A stretch of DNA of 64,000 nucleotides from Heterodera schachtii (taxonomy: Eukaryota; Nematoda; Chromadorea; Rhabditida; Heteroderidae), in assembly GCA_023374025.1 (NCBI GenBank), contig SIJG01000002.1, positions 2,673,626-2,737,625 on the forward strand. Reading direction: 5' to 3'. Each line of letters begins with the position of its first letter. The first letter of the stretch is position 1. The notes below the pieces were generated by a model. It did no database searches, was not told the DNA's origin, and saw only the letters and a program-made list of their open reading frames with translations. Below are positions 24,636 to 37,500 of the stretch, in pieces. The translations under genes and the position numbers were made by a program.

Positions 24636-27128
24636 CCCAACGATCGCTTTTGGATATTTTTATTTTCTTGATGAACTTTTTCAATTCATTGAGTCGTAAA
24701 TTCGACATAAAATCAGTTTAAAAAAGGCATTTTCGATTCACTAGAATGCCCAAGTCGGTGCAAATCTGAGAAATCAGCAGGGCATTTTGAAGCCCTAACT
24801 ACAAAGTCCATTCCATTAATTTTAATTTACATTTTTTGCGGCTTTTCTCACTTTTACATTTTTAAATTTTTTTACAAATTATTACAATTATTTTCAATGA
24901 AAAAAATTATTCAAACCCAAACTCCATTTTTGCTGCCCAACAATAAAAATAAAAAGTCAACAAAGATCACAAAGATCAGCAGCATATTATGGAGTGCATT
25001 TCTATTCTCTCGTAAATATGTTTAATCCCCCCCCCCAATTCTTTGCTTTGCCCAAATGCACTTTCAGGGCATTTTCATTGTGAACAATGAATGAATGGCA
25101 TTTTCATTCATTCAATCATTCACAGATTGCGCGTGGTATGTGACCAATATAATGCCATGCCTCGGGGAGGGATTTGTCAAAATGGGCGAAGGCGGGGGAT
25201 GGCACCCATTCATTCAATTCATTCATTTATTGTGATGGCTTTCCCACCTTTCCTTATTCATTCAAAACATATTTATTTAAAAGTTTTCCCACCGTTGCAC
25301 TCCCCCCCCCCCCCTCCCCCACTAATAAAATCCGGGATTTTCCAAATTTTCTGGAAAATCAACGGCTTCGTCGTCGCCCTTTCTCACAATTCACTAAAAC
25401 AATTGTTTTTGCCCCCCCCCCCCCCGCCGTCCTTTTTCTGCTGCTTTTTCTTCCTCTTCCATTCATTTGTTCGTTCATTTTCCTCCTTTTTATTGCGTCA
25501 TTCCCTCCCAAATGACCCAATCCTCCGCCTGCTTCTTTATTATTGCAATTAGCTTTTCGTCTTATTCGGCCTGTTTTATTGGTGAATGTTACCGGTTTTG
25601 TCCTTTTTCATCCCCGGGTGCTTCTCCCTCCCCCCGGGGCCTTAGCTTTGCTTTCGTTTTCCATTCTCCGCCCTTCTGCCCCTGCTCATATGACATATTC
25701 TGCCCAATTAATGCACAATAATTATCCATTGCGTAATTGTTGATGATTTCCTGCTGATTTCTGATAAGAAAAAATGCATTTTTATCGGAGAATTGGGCGG
25801 GGGGGTAAAGTAATTTTGGAAGCCCTAAATTTTAGGTGTCAAAGTTCGCTTTAAATAGGTATTTAATTGTTTAAACAATGCCCTAATCTCTTGTCCACAA
25901 AATGTACAACGAATTGTCGTCCTTCGACCTTTTGGTGTAATAAAATGTTTAAAATTGACCACGAGGTCATTATTCGCTTATCAATTGAGTTTAAAATATA
26001 CATTTACACAAATACGGAAAGGGGTGAATAAACTGAGAAATTGTTGGGGGGAGGGGCGGGAGGGTCGAGTCGAGAAAAGTGATTAGCGAAAGGGAAAGGG
26101 GCGGCGGGGGGGGGGGGGGGGGGAAACCGCAATTAGCAATTGGGCACACAGAAAGTTTCGCCTCCCTCAAATTAATTAATTAGTTAATTGCGTCCTAATT
26201 AGGTATGCATTGTGAAAGTGTTTGCCTTTCTTTTTGCGCCTTTTTTTTCTCATTTTTCGTGCCTTTGACAAATACCAAAATATTTTTGTTTATTTTATTG
26301 CGCAAATCGCCGCCGTCGGCGAATGATTTTTTAGGCAATTATTTATTTAATTCCTTTAATTACATTATTATCAAATTAATGATTTAATTCACAGTGTTCG
26401 TGTATTTTGTACACTTTTTGTCAGTGAACTTTGGCTTCCCCCAAATTTTGGCCGATAAATAAACACAAAAAAGCGCCGTCTGTCGCTCTTCGCTTGGCCA
26501 TCCGTCGGTCGTCCCTTTCCCTTCTCCGTCCATAGAATTCAAAAGGACGGACAAAGCGACCGACGGATGGGACGGACGGACGGATGATGCGATGATTTCG
26601 TGTCCTCTTCCCTCGTCAGTCTCTCTTCTCTCTCTCTCCCCCATTCTTTCAACCGGTCGTTTGCTGTTAGCCGCGGCTGTGCGTTTGCCTCCCATTCCAA
26701 ATCCCTTCCCATCCTTTGGCGTGGGACATTCCCTCCCCTCCCCCCCCCCTTTCCCTCACTTTGCTAATCGCTCTCCCTCCGATTCCATTTAGCACCTTTT
26801 GCTGGGGGCGGTTTGGGCCCGCTGCTCTCTCTCTCTGTTTTGTATTTGATCCGACATTTCCATTCATAAACATGAATTTGCTTCATTTTTTGGAAAGGCA
26901 GTAATTAGGCTAATTTTATTGAGAAAAACTTTCTTTGAATCCCTTCATCATTCATCATCATTAGTGAATGGCAATTTCTCATTTGTGTTGGCTTTTTCAG
27001 TCAGCTGTTTGTTTGTTTTCACAGCTTTTCCATGCTTCTCCCCCCCCCACTCCATCGATTTTTTTCCTTTTTTGTTTCTCCGAATTAAAAATCATTTGGC
27101 CATTTCTCTTTTTTCTCTCCCCCCCCCC

Positions 27129-27175
<47 letters not shown>

Positions 27176-27518
27176 TGCTTTCCTTTTCAAGGCTATTTAT
27201 TTTCTTTTCTCCACTCCCTTCGCTCCCTTTTCCTTTGTTCTCTCCCTAATTACCCCCAATTCCTCTCTTTCTCTCTTTCTCTCTCTCTCTCTTTTTCTCT
27301 CTTTCTTTCTCTCTCCAATTCCTTCCGCTGTCCTTGAGAAAACAACGAAAAGGTCCTTTTCCCTCTTTTTTTTGTTCAAATTGCGGTTGGTCCACACAAT
27401 CACGAGCATTTTATTTTGTTATTGAGCAAAATTTCTTTTTTGTATCGCTAACAAATTAATTAATTGTTTTTTTCAGATATAATCCGTTAATTAACTCTCC
27501 AAATTGACCAATTTCCAA
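24636..27518. other. Long intergenic region with homopolymer and CT tracts
   Basis: Contains C13-C14 runs near 25305 and 25410, G18-G19 near 26105, C14 near 27118, (CT)n at 27131-27170 and CT-rich 27255-27320. No exon with family similarity, RNA gene or transposon ends were found. It presumably holds regulatory sequence for the kelch gene downstream. Confidence 0.5.
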
Positions 27519-30500
27519 ATGCGTTGGGTGCTCAATCTCGACGGAGGGCCGCGACGGGTAAATTTGGCACTTTTTCCGAGTTCAAACAATGATTTGCAGC
27601 CCCTTTGTTTTAGGTAAACCACGCGGCGTTGGCAATTGGCGACAAAATTTATTCGTTCGGCGGTTACGCCGCCAGCGATCCTTTGGACAGCCAAAGCGAT
27701 TTCATCGACATTCACATGCTCAACACTTGTAAGGACGGCATTCGCCGTTGGCACTTAAATTTGCTCCCTTTTGCTTCTCAGTTTCCTATCGTTGGGAGCA
27801 TTTGCCGGTGTTCGCCCCTTTGGCATTTCCCCGCGAAACGACGACGAAATTCCCGGCAAAACCGCGCAGTGCGACCATTTCGGCGCCCGGCATCAGTGAC
27901 TTTGTGGAGAGTGTGCCGTCCACCAGTGCCGCCGGCCGCGACTTTCCGCCGGCCGACGTCCGACGGCGTCGTGCCCGATCACTCACGGAAGTGCATCCAT
28001 TGGCACTCATTCGTTCGGCCAACCCTCCGCTGGAGGACGACCAGCAACAGCAGCAGCTGATGGCCAACAACATCGTGCACAGACGACGCAGCACACCGAA
28101 CCGATGCGACGCGTTGCGCTTCCGTTCGTCCCGCGTTCGGCCGGCCATTGACGAGGAGGAGGAAGGGAATTATGAGCAAATCGGACAAGACGAGGCCGAC
28201 TTGGACGACGAATTCGGATCGGACATGCACAGCGACGACACGGAAAATGGCCAATCGTCGATGGCAACAGACGCGGATGAGTTGGACAGTGAGGAGGGCA
28301 CGGAGCAGCGCATGGAGACGGACGGGGGCGAGGACAGTGACGACGAAATGGCCGAATTTATGGCAGACAATGGCCAAATGGAGGACGAAGAGGAGGAGGA
28401 GGGGGACGAGTGGGGCGAGGACAGCACGGAGGAGGACCTGTTCATGTTGGCCAAACTCCGTCAGCACCCCGAAATTCCGTTTAAGGTGGGCAGCGAATGA
28501 CGACTAATTTCCTATTTCTTGGCAGTCATTCTCGGCAAAACGCCAGGCCAATAATCCCACAGAAATTTTCGAAATTTTACCCGTGATTTTTTCAAATTTT
28601 GGTGGCAAAATCTTTCGTCGGATTTCATAAATTTTTCCCGTTCATTTGTTTTCGCACCTTTTTTGAGTGAATTGTGAACCCATTCATTTGGTAATTAGTG
28701 AGAGACAACCCTTTCCACCCCTCCCATTAATTAATTAATTAGATTATTTAATTGACTGATGACCCGTGCATTTCTCCCTCTCCCCCCTTCAGCGGTACGG
28801 ACACACTGTGGTGGCGTACCATGGCGCGGCGTATTTGTGGGGCGGTCGGAATGACAAATTCGGCTGTAATCAGACACTCCATCGCTACGACCCGGGTAAA
28901 AATAAGTTGTTTTTTTAATGGATGAAGAATTATCAAATGCATTTCCTTCCTCTCTTTTCGGTGTAATTTCCGCAACTTTTCCCCCTTTTCTGATTCATCC
29001 CTTTTCCCTTCGTTTCTTTTCGTTTCGTTTCGATTACGCACTGATTTTGTTGATCAAAGTTCAGCCGATTGGGCAATTTTTTTTTTTTTTTGGCTACGCC
29101 AAAGAATTCCTTCTCTTTCCGTCTCCGTCCTTTGATAAGAGTTGTTTTCTTTCTTCGCATTTGCGAACATTGGACTTTAAATTTAAATGGAATTAATTCC
29201 ATTGCCCACAAAAATTGAAATATTTTCGCATTTTAAATTTCGTCGATTTTTGGCGTTTTGTTGTAAAGGGAATGAATGATCAATTAGTGTAATTATCCCA
29301 TTCCCTCCCTTCAGTGTCCAATCGTTGGTCCGTCGTGCCAACCGTTGGCCAATGTCCGCCCTCCCGGGACGGCCATTCGGCGGTGGTCAACGGCGACTTT
29401 ATGTTCATTTTCGGCGGATTTGAGGAGAGGGAACACCGCTTCAGCCAGGAGACGTACGCCTTCCATTTCCCGACAAAAGTGTGGAAGAAATTGAAAACGG
29501 AGGTAAAAAACGGAGGGCAAAAGACAGCGAAACGATCGGTCGAAATTTCAGGGCGAATCGCCGCAGTACAGAGACTTCCACGCGGCATGCGTTTTGGGAG
29601 GGAAAATGGTAAAATTAACGGCACAAATTCGATTCGATTCCAATTTATTTTTTCCAATTTTGCCAAATTTCAGTACGTTTTTGGCGGTCGTTCTGATGAG
29701 ATGGGTCAGCTGCACACTTCCCACGACGTTTATTGTGACAAATTGCATTGTTTGGACCTCAAAACGCTCCGATGGCATCGCCCCGAGGTGAAAGAGCCGA
29801 CGACGGCGCCGTGCGGACGGCGGTCTCTGACAATGTGTAAGGAGGGCGGAGGAGGGCACGGCGGATGAACGGAATGAATTTATTTGTCCATTTTAGGGAC
29901 TTATCGGGAAGCGATTTACATTTTTGGCGGCTACCAAAGCATTCGGAACGCCCATTTCAACGACTTGTGGCGCTTCGACCCCACAACGAATCGATGGGCC
30001 GAATTGCTGCCCTCCGGGCAAAGTCCGTGTGCCTTTCTTTGTTCATTTAAAATGCATTTGTCTCTCTTTAGTGCCATCGCCTCGTCGCCGTCAATGCACT
30101 GTACTGGTCGGTGACCGCGTGTTTCTGTTCGGTGGCACAATGTTTGTCTCGTTCGCTCGCTTTTTCTATTCAATTCCCTTTTCCTCAGGCCAAACGGCGA
30201 GCGAAAGAGCGGACTGTCCGACCTTGGCGATTTGTTCGTTTTGGACTTCGCGCCGTCGTTGGCCACGCTGTGCTGCCAAACTGTGCTCAAATTTGGGCTC
30301 CAACGGCACGCTGCGAACATTTTGCCCGCAATTATCATGTGAATATTTGTTTCTGAACTGTTCCCCCTAGGAGTTAATTCTGACAAATGGGCGTGAATTT
30401 GGGGACGTACAGACAGCCCCAGGGACTAAAGTGCAAAATGAGCAATTAAACACATTTCAGGAAGGAGTTGCACTACCTGAGCACTCCCAATCGGATCTCC

Positions 30501-30542
30501 AAGTTGCACGTGCCATCGTCGGACAATATGACCCACGGCTAA
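27519..30542 (+). CDS. KLHDC3: KLHDC3-type kelch-repeat protein with acidic insertion
   Basis: KLHDC3 is a cullin-2 substrate receptor reading C-terminal degrons, built on a six-blade kelch propeller. Eleven exons (27519-27557, 27614-27728, 27782-28485, 28793-28895, 29315-29502, 29552-29608, 29674-29836, 29897-30028, 30072-30141, 30189-30338, 30461-30542) join in phase to 600 residues. Kelch blades are clear: MRWVLNLDGGPRRVNHAALA, IYSFGGYAA, VSYRWEHLP, RYGHTVVAYHGAAYLWGGRN, SRDGHSAVVNGDFMFIFGGF, YVFGGRSDEMG, YIFGGYQSIRNAHFNDLWRF and PRRRQCTVLVGDRVFLFGGT. Vertebrate KLHDC3 is about 380 residues. The extra length is mostly exon 3, which inserts roughly 200 disordered residues (Arg-rich, then a long Asp/Glu run) between blade 1 and blade 2, exactly where human KLHDC3 reads VVPYMRYGHS. 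Confidence 0.93.
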
Positions 30543-30709
30543 TCACCACTCATTCGCCTGCTCTTCGCTCTTACGTGGCTTTCTGCCCATTGGAACGGCA
30601 TTTGATCAGTCCGTCTCTCTCTCTCTCTCTCTCTCCCTCTCTTTCTTTTTCTCTCCTTTTTGCCTTCTCTTTTGTCCAAATCCGCTTCTTCAACAAACAT
30701 TTGCCCTCC

Positions 30710-30746
<37 letters not shown>

Positions 30747-30769
30747 TCTTCCTCTTCTGTGTGCTATTT
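30543..30769. repeat. CT dinucleotide tracts
   Basis: (CT)n runs at 30614-30660 and 30711-30745, in the 3' flank of the kelch gene. No coding content. Confidence 0.7.
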
Positions 30770-30777
30770 CCTATGTG

Positions 30778-31598
30778 CGGTCAGGGTCGTTTTCGTACCG
30801 CCATTTTCGTACCGCCGTTTTCGTACCGCCGTTTTCGTACCATGGACGTTTTCGTACCGCCGTTTTCGTACCGGGGACGTTTTCGTACGAGTTCTTGTAC
30901 AAGCGTCAGATTCGATTTGAATAACTTAAGAATCCCATTCATAAAATATAAAGTAGAAAATTCATAAATTTAACAAAAATAACAAAATTCCGGGACAAAA
31001 TAAGGTCGCATCTCATAGTTTTGGGAAATACACGAAGAAAATTGTTAAGATTTTCGAGATTGACATTGGCATAATTGTGATCATTTTGAGGGACAATATT
31101 GTTAAGTCCATCGTTACTGAATTTGTGGAACACATAGAGTGCACCATCATTCACCAACTTATCATTATTTCGTTTTGTTTTAATTACTTGCTGCTGGTTC
31201 ATTTTATAGTTAATAAAAGCTAAATTGTCAAAACATTAAGAGATTCTTCCAACAATTAAGAAAAATGCAGCCAGGTTTCACTGCATTTTTATCGATCGAA
31301 ATTTTTATCTTTCGGAATTTTCTTTGTATTTTTCGGCATGTTCTTCACTAAAATCAAATTTTGCCTCAAAAAGTCAAACTCCTTCATTTAGAGTTAGAGA
31401 AAAAAAAGTCATTTGACTTAAATTCCCAGCCCTAGTAATTACTTAGATTAAAAAAAATAATATAAATGCAATTTTTTGCATATCAACTGGTACGAAAACG
31501 GCGGTACGAAAACGTCTCCGGTACGAAAACGGCGGTACGAAAACGGCGGTACGAAAACGGCGGTACGAAAATGGCGGTACGAAAACGTCCTGGCCCGT
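30778..31598. mobile_element. Foldback element with iterated TTTTCGTACCGCC arms (821 bp)
   Basis: The left arm (30778-30895) repeats GTTTTCGTACCGCC about seven times. The right arm (31490-31598) is its inverted copy. CCTATGTG lies at both borders (30770-30777 and 31599-31606), consistent with an 8-bp duplication. A minus-strand frame at 30939-31202 starts MNQQQVIKTKRNNDKLVNDG and contains ALYVFHKFSNDG, which faintly resembles a FLYWCH zinc finger seen in nematode MULE-type transposons. It is short and ends without the Cys/His pairs, so at best a relic. Confidence 0.78.
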
Positions 31599-31606
31599 CC
31601 TATGTG

Positions 31607-31944
31607 TGTTTAGACACTTTTAATCCTGTAAAGTCAAATTGTACTTTTAAATCCGGTTCTTTGCCAATTGTCCCAATAAATGTAAGCAAATTTATTTACG
31701 TATTATATCAATTGATAAAAACTTAATTAACTTACACTAATTCTTTTGGACAATAATCAAAATTAAGTGTTTAATTCATTGGGATATTTCACTTCAAATG
31801 GCAGTGCTTCAAAAATAGCCAATATTCTGGGCATTATCCATTATTTCAATTCATTGCTTTTCGTTTTGTCTTTTTTCGAATTCAAAATCATTTCTGATAT
31901 GGCTGCTGCTTTTGCTTTGATTTGTTCCTCCATTTTTTGTCGGT
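31607..31944. other. AT-rich spacer downstream of the HtrL-like gene
   Basis: 3' flank of the minus-strand gene that follows. No exon or RNA gene seen. Confidence 0.4.
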
Positions 31945-34540
31945 TTAAAATGCTTTAAATGCGTCGAACCAATCGCCGTTGACAATGTTAAACAATGGCG
32001 GGTTCTGATTGACGAGCAAAACAAGAAAAGTCTGCAAATGGTGTGAAAAAATAGTGCTCCATCCATTTTCCGCATATTAGCCACTTAATTTGGCCTAATT
32101 TGATCACCAACAGCTGATTTGGCATTGTCCGGCCACCAACGAATTTTTCTGGGGGTTTAATTGGATTGGAGGGGTGCGCCGCGGGTGGGCGATGAGAGGG
32201 GGGGGGGAACTCATTGGACTCCGCCCCCCCCCCCCTCCTCCCCCCCCCCCCCGTCCCCCCGAGCCGTTCCTTGGGCCCATCCGTTCCCCTTGGACCTGTC
32301 CCTCCGCATTTTCCCCTCAATGGCCCCGGGCCCTTTCTTTGACCCCCTCCCCCTACCTCCCCCGGCTACTTCCTCTCCGACTCTGTACTCCTCCTTCCTC
32401 CCCTTGGGCCCTTCAATCCACATTTTCCCCTCCCCTCCATGGCCCCGGGCCGTTCCTCCCCCATTTATGCTCCCCCCCCCGCCCTTTCACTTGGTCATCG
32501 TCTACGCGTCCCTTCTCCAACAGTTCCAAAAACATCCGGTGATGTTCTCTGTGCAATTGCGTCACCGCTCGTCGGTCGCCCGCCAAAAATCCGCCGCTTA
32601 GCACCGCCACGTCCTGCTAAAGTGGAGAAAGGCCGCTGACCAGCAGCGAACCAAAGCTTTGTGCTCTCACCCGATAGAGTTGCTTCAGCGAATAGCGCGA
32701 CAACAAATCCCTCGGGGGCGTTAACTGAAGAGACGTGCGAGTGATTAGCCATGCCTAATGAGGGGCGGCTCACTTTGATCACCGACATTTTGCCGCGCGG
32801 GAATGTCGGACGCCATTCCCACGAGGGCGGAAAAACGGCGCGGTCCCCGTGCCCGTAACCGGCGTCCAGCCAAACAAAGAATTCGGTGCCAAACGGATTG
32901 TCTGTCTGAACATTTTATGTAATGCCTCAGGCGAATGCGCTGACCGCCGCTTGGGCCAGGAAGTACGGCTTGGAGTTGACGACCACCACATATTCGGCCT
33001 GAGTCGCCTCGGGGTGACTTCGCATGGACAAGTCCCAATCAGAGGGCCAATTGGCCAATTCGGAGTCCATCAGAAGGGAAATGCGCTTTTGGAAGATGGC
33101 CAAGGGCAATTGATCAAGTGACAATTGGACGACCTAATTAAAAATTAAAAAAAATAATTAATTAAATAAATTATTTAAAAATGGAAATAAACAATATTCG
33201 ATTAAGGCAAAGAATATTAATAAAATTCTTCATTTCAATAACAACAAATGATTTAATTAATTATAATTAAAATAATTATTGCTTATTAATAATAATAATA
33301 AATATTTAATATAATTATTTCATTTAAAAAAATAAAAATAATATTAATTAATTTACTGCAAATACTATGTTATCAAATTATTATTTGCTTAATTAATTAA
33401 TAATTATTTCACTTTTGTCCATTGTCCCCAATTAATCCGTGCGCGTTCTCTGTGCACAAACTCTGCTGACTTTTCATCCACAATTATAATCTGTGAACAA
33501 ATAATGAGTATGAAAATGAAATTATGAGTTGCACACTTCCTATTTTCCTATTTTCGTTTTTTAGTTTTTTTTTTCAATTTTTTCGTTTTTTTTTTTTGGA
33601 ATTTCTCATTACCATTGGCACGCGAAGTTGGAGCAGGTTGCGCATGAATTGGTGGTATTGGCGAAGTGTCCGTCCGTATTGTCTCCACCGGTCCCTGCCA
33701 ATGTCCAAAAGTGCCGTGACCACAGTCACCGAATGGTCGCCTTTCTGTGGGAATTGTGACAACAGTTTGGCGTGCGCCGGCACTCGCTGCCGTGCCAAAG
33801 CCATTCGATCGGTCGCCGTGACGCGAATTCGTGGCGATGGCGTCGTGGCGGACGACGCCAACGGCAAGGAGGAAAAATATTTGGAGGAACGGCTGACGTT
33901 CAAACGAAGGCGAGTCGAAGTCAGTGGAATTGGGGACGAAGCGGAGGGAATGGCACCGATTGGAGACGAAGCGGAGGGAATGGCACCGATTGGAGACGAA
34001 GCGGAGGGAATGGCACCGATTGGAGACGAAGCGGAGGGAATGGCACCGATTGGAGACGAAGCGGAGGGAATGGCACCGATTGGAGATGAAGCGGAGGGAA
34101 TGGCACCGATTGGAGACGAAGCGGAGGGAATGGCACCGATTGGAGACGAAGCGGAGGGAATGGCACCGATTGGAGACGAAGCGGAGGGAATGGCAAATTG
34201 CCTGTTTACTGTGGCTAATTCGCTTGTGTTGTTTGTACGGCTGTCATTGGCATTCTCTGTGCCGTTGTTGGCATTGGCCAATGTTTGCTTAACTATCACC
34301 ACAAATTTGCCATTTTTTGTTGCCAATTCCCACCAATGTTTTGGTCACTTTGTGAACTTTGTCCCATTGTTTTTTGTTGTCCATTTCCATTGTCGGCACA
34401 TTTTCGTCTTAACAATGACAACAAAATGTCGAGTATTATGAAGAAGAGAGTGAAATTGGCCACGAGGGCAACGACGGTAAGGCAAATGGCGAGACAAAAA
34501 CAACGCCGACGGGGACGGCACCAAAGGGCGGCACGAGACA
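31945..34540 (-). CDS. HtrL/YibB-family protein with a coding minisatellite (5' end unresolved)
   Basis: The HtrL/YibB family is a poorly understood glycosyltransferase-like group shared by bacteria and nematodes. Family segments in order: SVTVVTALLDIGRDRWRQYG, LLQLRVPMVI, PLAIFQKRISLLMDSELANW, QAEYVVVVNSKPYFLAQA, the hallmark FGTEFFVWLDAGYGHGD, LSGGFLAGDRRAVTQLHREH, MFLELLEKGRVDDDQ, then TFLVLLVNQNPPLFNIVNGD and WFDAFKAF with stop at 31945-31947. Before the domain is a low-complexity stalk in which a 30-bp unit repeats about nine times (33940-34196), encoding GAIPSASSPI. Further upstream a strongly hydrophobic stretch (VVALVANFTLFFIILDILLS, about 34410-34470) after basic residues would make a type II membrane anchor. 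It lies in another frame with no ATG of its own, so the first exon and one splice are unknown. The intron at 32037-32490 is full of poly-C. Confidence 0.75.
33940..34196. repeat. 30-bp coding minisatellite, about nine units
   Basis: The unit GCGGAGGGAATGGCACCGAT plus TGGAGACGAA is repeated almost without change; one unit has GATGAA. The unit length is a multiple of three, so copy-number change keeps the reading frame. On the minus strand it encodes GAIPSASSPI within the stalk of the HtrL-like protein. Other frames of the same repeat are also open by construction and are not separate genes. Confidence 0.92.
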
Positions 34541-37500
34541 AAGGATGACGGGAAGGGACCCGAGGGGAACGAAGAGAGGAGGGACAATGGCACGGGGGGC
34601 CTGGAAATTTGAAATTTGAGGAGAAACAGAGGGGGAGGGTAGGAAATTCGGAATGTTGGACTTTCGGTTGACGAGTCGTCGACCTCTTCGCTGGACGACG
34701 AGGGGCCCGGGAGAAGGCGCATTTTGTGCCGACGGAACCAAAGCAATTAATTAATTATTCATTAATTAGGGATTAATTAAGGGACCCTCGAAAAGGATAG
34801 AATAAAATAAACAAAAATTGAACAAATAAAAAATAAATAAATAAAACGAATTTGAAGGAAAAATGTGAAGGAAAAGAGACGGAAAGACTAATTTAATTTG
34901 ATAAAATTGACAAACAAAAAATGAAACGAAAGTTCAAAGGTCAAAGGAAAAAAATGTAAAAATTGGGGAAAAAATCGGAGAAAATTCGGAGGAAAATTGC
35001 GATTTCTATTCAGAAATTGTTCTTATATATTAAATAACTGTGAAAAAACATTTTGAGACTGTGAAAGGGTTTCCGGAGCAGAAAATTCCACGCTTTTCAT
35101 CGCCCGGGCGACAGAAAAATTTGCCAAATTTTCCGATGAAAATTTATTTGGCAAAAAAAAAATTTGTACAAATTTAATACTTTATTTTGCAGAAGGTTTT
35201 GGAAGAAAATAATTGAAAAAATAAAACGGAGAAAGAAACCTTTGGACGGACGAAAAGACAAAATTGGCAATTGAAAGAAGAAACAGTGAAAAGAAAAGTC
35301 AAATTGGCAATAAATTGGGAAAATCGAATTGGAAAGGCCGAAGAAAGAAATTTAGGAGAAATAAATTGGGAGAAAATTTGGAGAAAATTTGGAGAAAATG
35401 GGGGAAAATGATGGATTTGTCGGGGGAGGGGGGGGGGGGGGGGAGTTGGAGAAGCAAAATTAATAATTGGTAAAGGAATGGGAGGATTAGCATTGGCATT
35501 GGCATTGGCATTTGTTTTTAGCATTGACAATACCAAAAACAAATTGTAACGGAAAGGCAAAAATTAAAAAATAAAATGAAAAATTGAAAATTGAAAATGA
35601 TTCCAAAATATCCCCTCAATTATTCCCTCCCTTTTGTCCGTCCGTTCTTTTCAATTTTCCCCCAATTTTCCCATTTTTCACTGTGCGCAATTGTAAAGTG
35701 AGTGAATGTTTGTTTCTGTTTGTCCCTCCCTTTTCGCCCATGTTTTATTTTTACCTCATTTTTCATTTTTTCAATTTTTTAGTGCCAATTTCTCAAATAT
35801 TTCAATTTTTAATTTGCTGCCTTTTTTACTGTTTTCTTTTGTTTGGCTGTTCCAAATCGAATGAATGAATGAATGAATGGAATTGGAATGGAATGAATGA
35901 TTAAATACTGTCGAATGAACGGATGAACGGCGCATTTGACTGATTGGGCGGGGGGCGCACCGCGAAACGGACGACGAAAATGACGAAAATTGTAATATTC
36001 CCACGGACGGGGGACTGATGTGTGATCAATGAATGGAACAGCAAATCCTTCGACTTTATTCATGAGCAACACATTTGGGACGGACCTGGACGTAAGAACA
36101 GAAAAATGGATAACTAAATGCCAGGGTCATCGAGGACGGACGGAGAAGGGCATTCTGAGGGGGGGGGGGGAGGGCAAAGGGGGAAAACGGGAAAAGGGAG
36201 GGGGGACAAAAGAGTGACCGGGCAATCCGTCGGTAAATTAATATGCCAACAAATTTTCGTATTAAAAATTATTAATTGGACATTTCTTCGAAATGCCATT
36301 CGAACAAATATTTTCAGTAAATAAAAAAATAAAAAAATTTACCGACGGATTATCCATGAGCAGTTAAAATGCATCACTTAATTGTATGTTAATTTGTTGA
36401 TTCAGCAGAGAAAATGGTGTAAAAGCGAATGACAAAAGAAACTTAACGGGAAAACGGAGGGGCGGCGACAAGCGAAATTTAAAAAAAAAGAAGGCAAATG
36501 CCAATCAAATGGCAAATGCCAACCCCAGCAGAAAGGGACGGCGGAGACTGCCCCCCCCCCCCCGGGGTAATTGGGCAATGTTTTGTTTTTTGTTGCATAA
36601 AATAAATAAATTCGGCGGATTTTCTTTGGCGACGGATGAACAACAGAAGAAACAGACAAACAACAAGCAAACAATTCGCTGTTTGTTTTGTCTCTCTTCC
36701 AAAATGAGTTTCGGCGGATTAATGGCAGATGAATGAATGAGTCAGTGAATGGGCCGTTCTCTTCCGCCGATTATTCCTTCGCCCATTCCTTCGTTCATTT
36801 TCTGTTTGAGTTTTTTGTTTGGTGGCGGAACCGTCGACGGGGGGGGCAGAGAGAGAGAGAAAGGGAGAGAGAGAGAGAAAGGGAGAGAGAGAGAAAGGGA
36901 GGGAGAGAGAGAGAGAAAGGGAGAGAGAGAGAGAGAAAGGGAGGGAAAGGGAGGGACCCCCGGGGGCACTCTTCGCCCCCCCCCCCGGGGGACGTGAAAT
37001 TCCCCCGCCCCTCCCCACCACAGGTGGCGGCACTGATTTATTGTTTGGTTCGTTTGCTTCTTCCAATCTGTCGGAGGAACAATCGCCTCGGGAAATGAAA
37101 GAAAAGAATGGCACCGATCAGATCAGCTGTTGCTTTCGCCTTCGCTTTTGTCCTTTGTCTGTCCCACACTCTTTTGGTGGAGGCGAAAATTCATTAATTT
37201 ACTAATGAGAAATCGAGCATAAAATTAAAATAAATTTGAAAAAAAAAATTGACGGGGCTAAGAAATTATTTAAATTTTATTAATTTAAAATAATCGTTTT
37301 TCTTTTTTCTTTTTTTCCCAATTTATCGCTGCCGATTTCATTCATTCCATTTTCACTTTCATTGCAAAAGTTCGAAAATTTTTCTCATAATTCCCCCGAG
37401 GCGAAAGTGCTTTTTCACTTCAATTTGACGCGTCTGATGAGTCGGAGGGGGGGGGGGGGGGAGAAGAAAAAAAAAGGGGGAGACGAGGGACGAACGGAAG

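Noticed and set aside
33574..34441. Several overlapping repeat frames on both strands over the 30-bp minisatellite
   Set aside because: A 30-bp unit keeps all frames open if one unit is open. Only the minus frame continues into conserved HtrL sequence.
35584..35868. Hydrophobic frame considered as a membrane protein exon
   Set aside because: T-rich intergenic sequence; no homology and no gene context.
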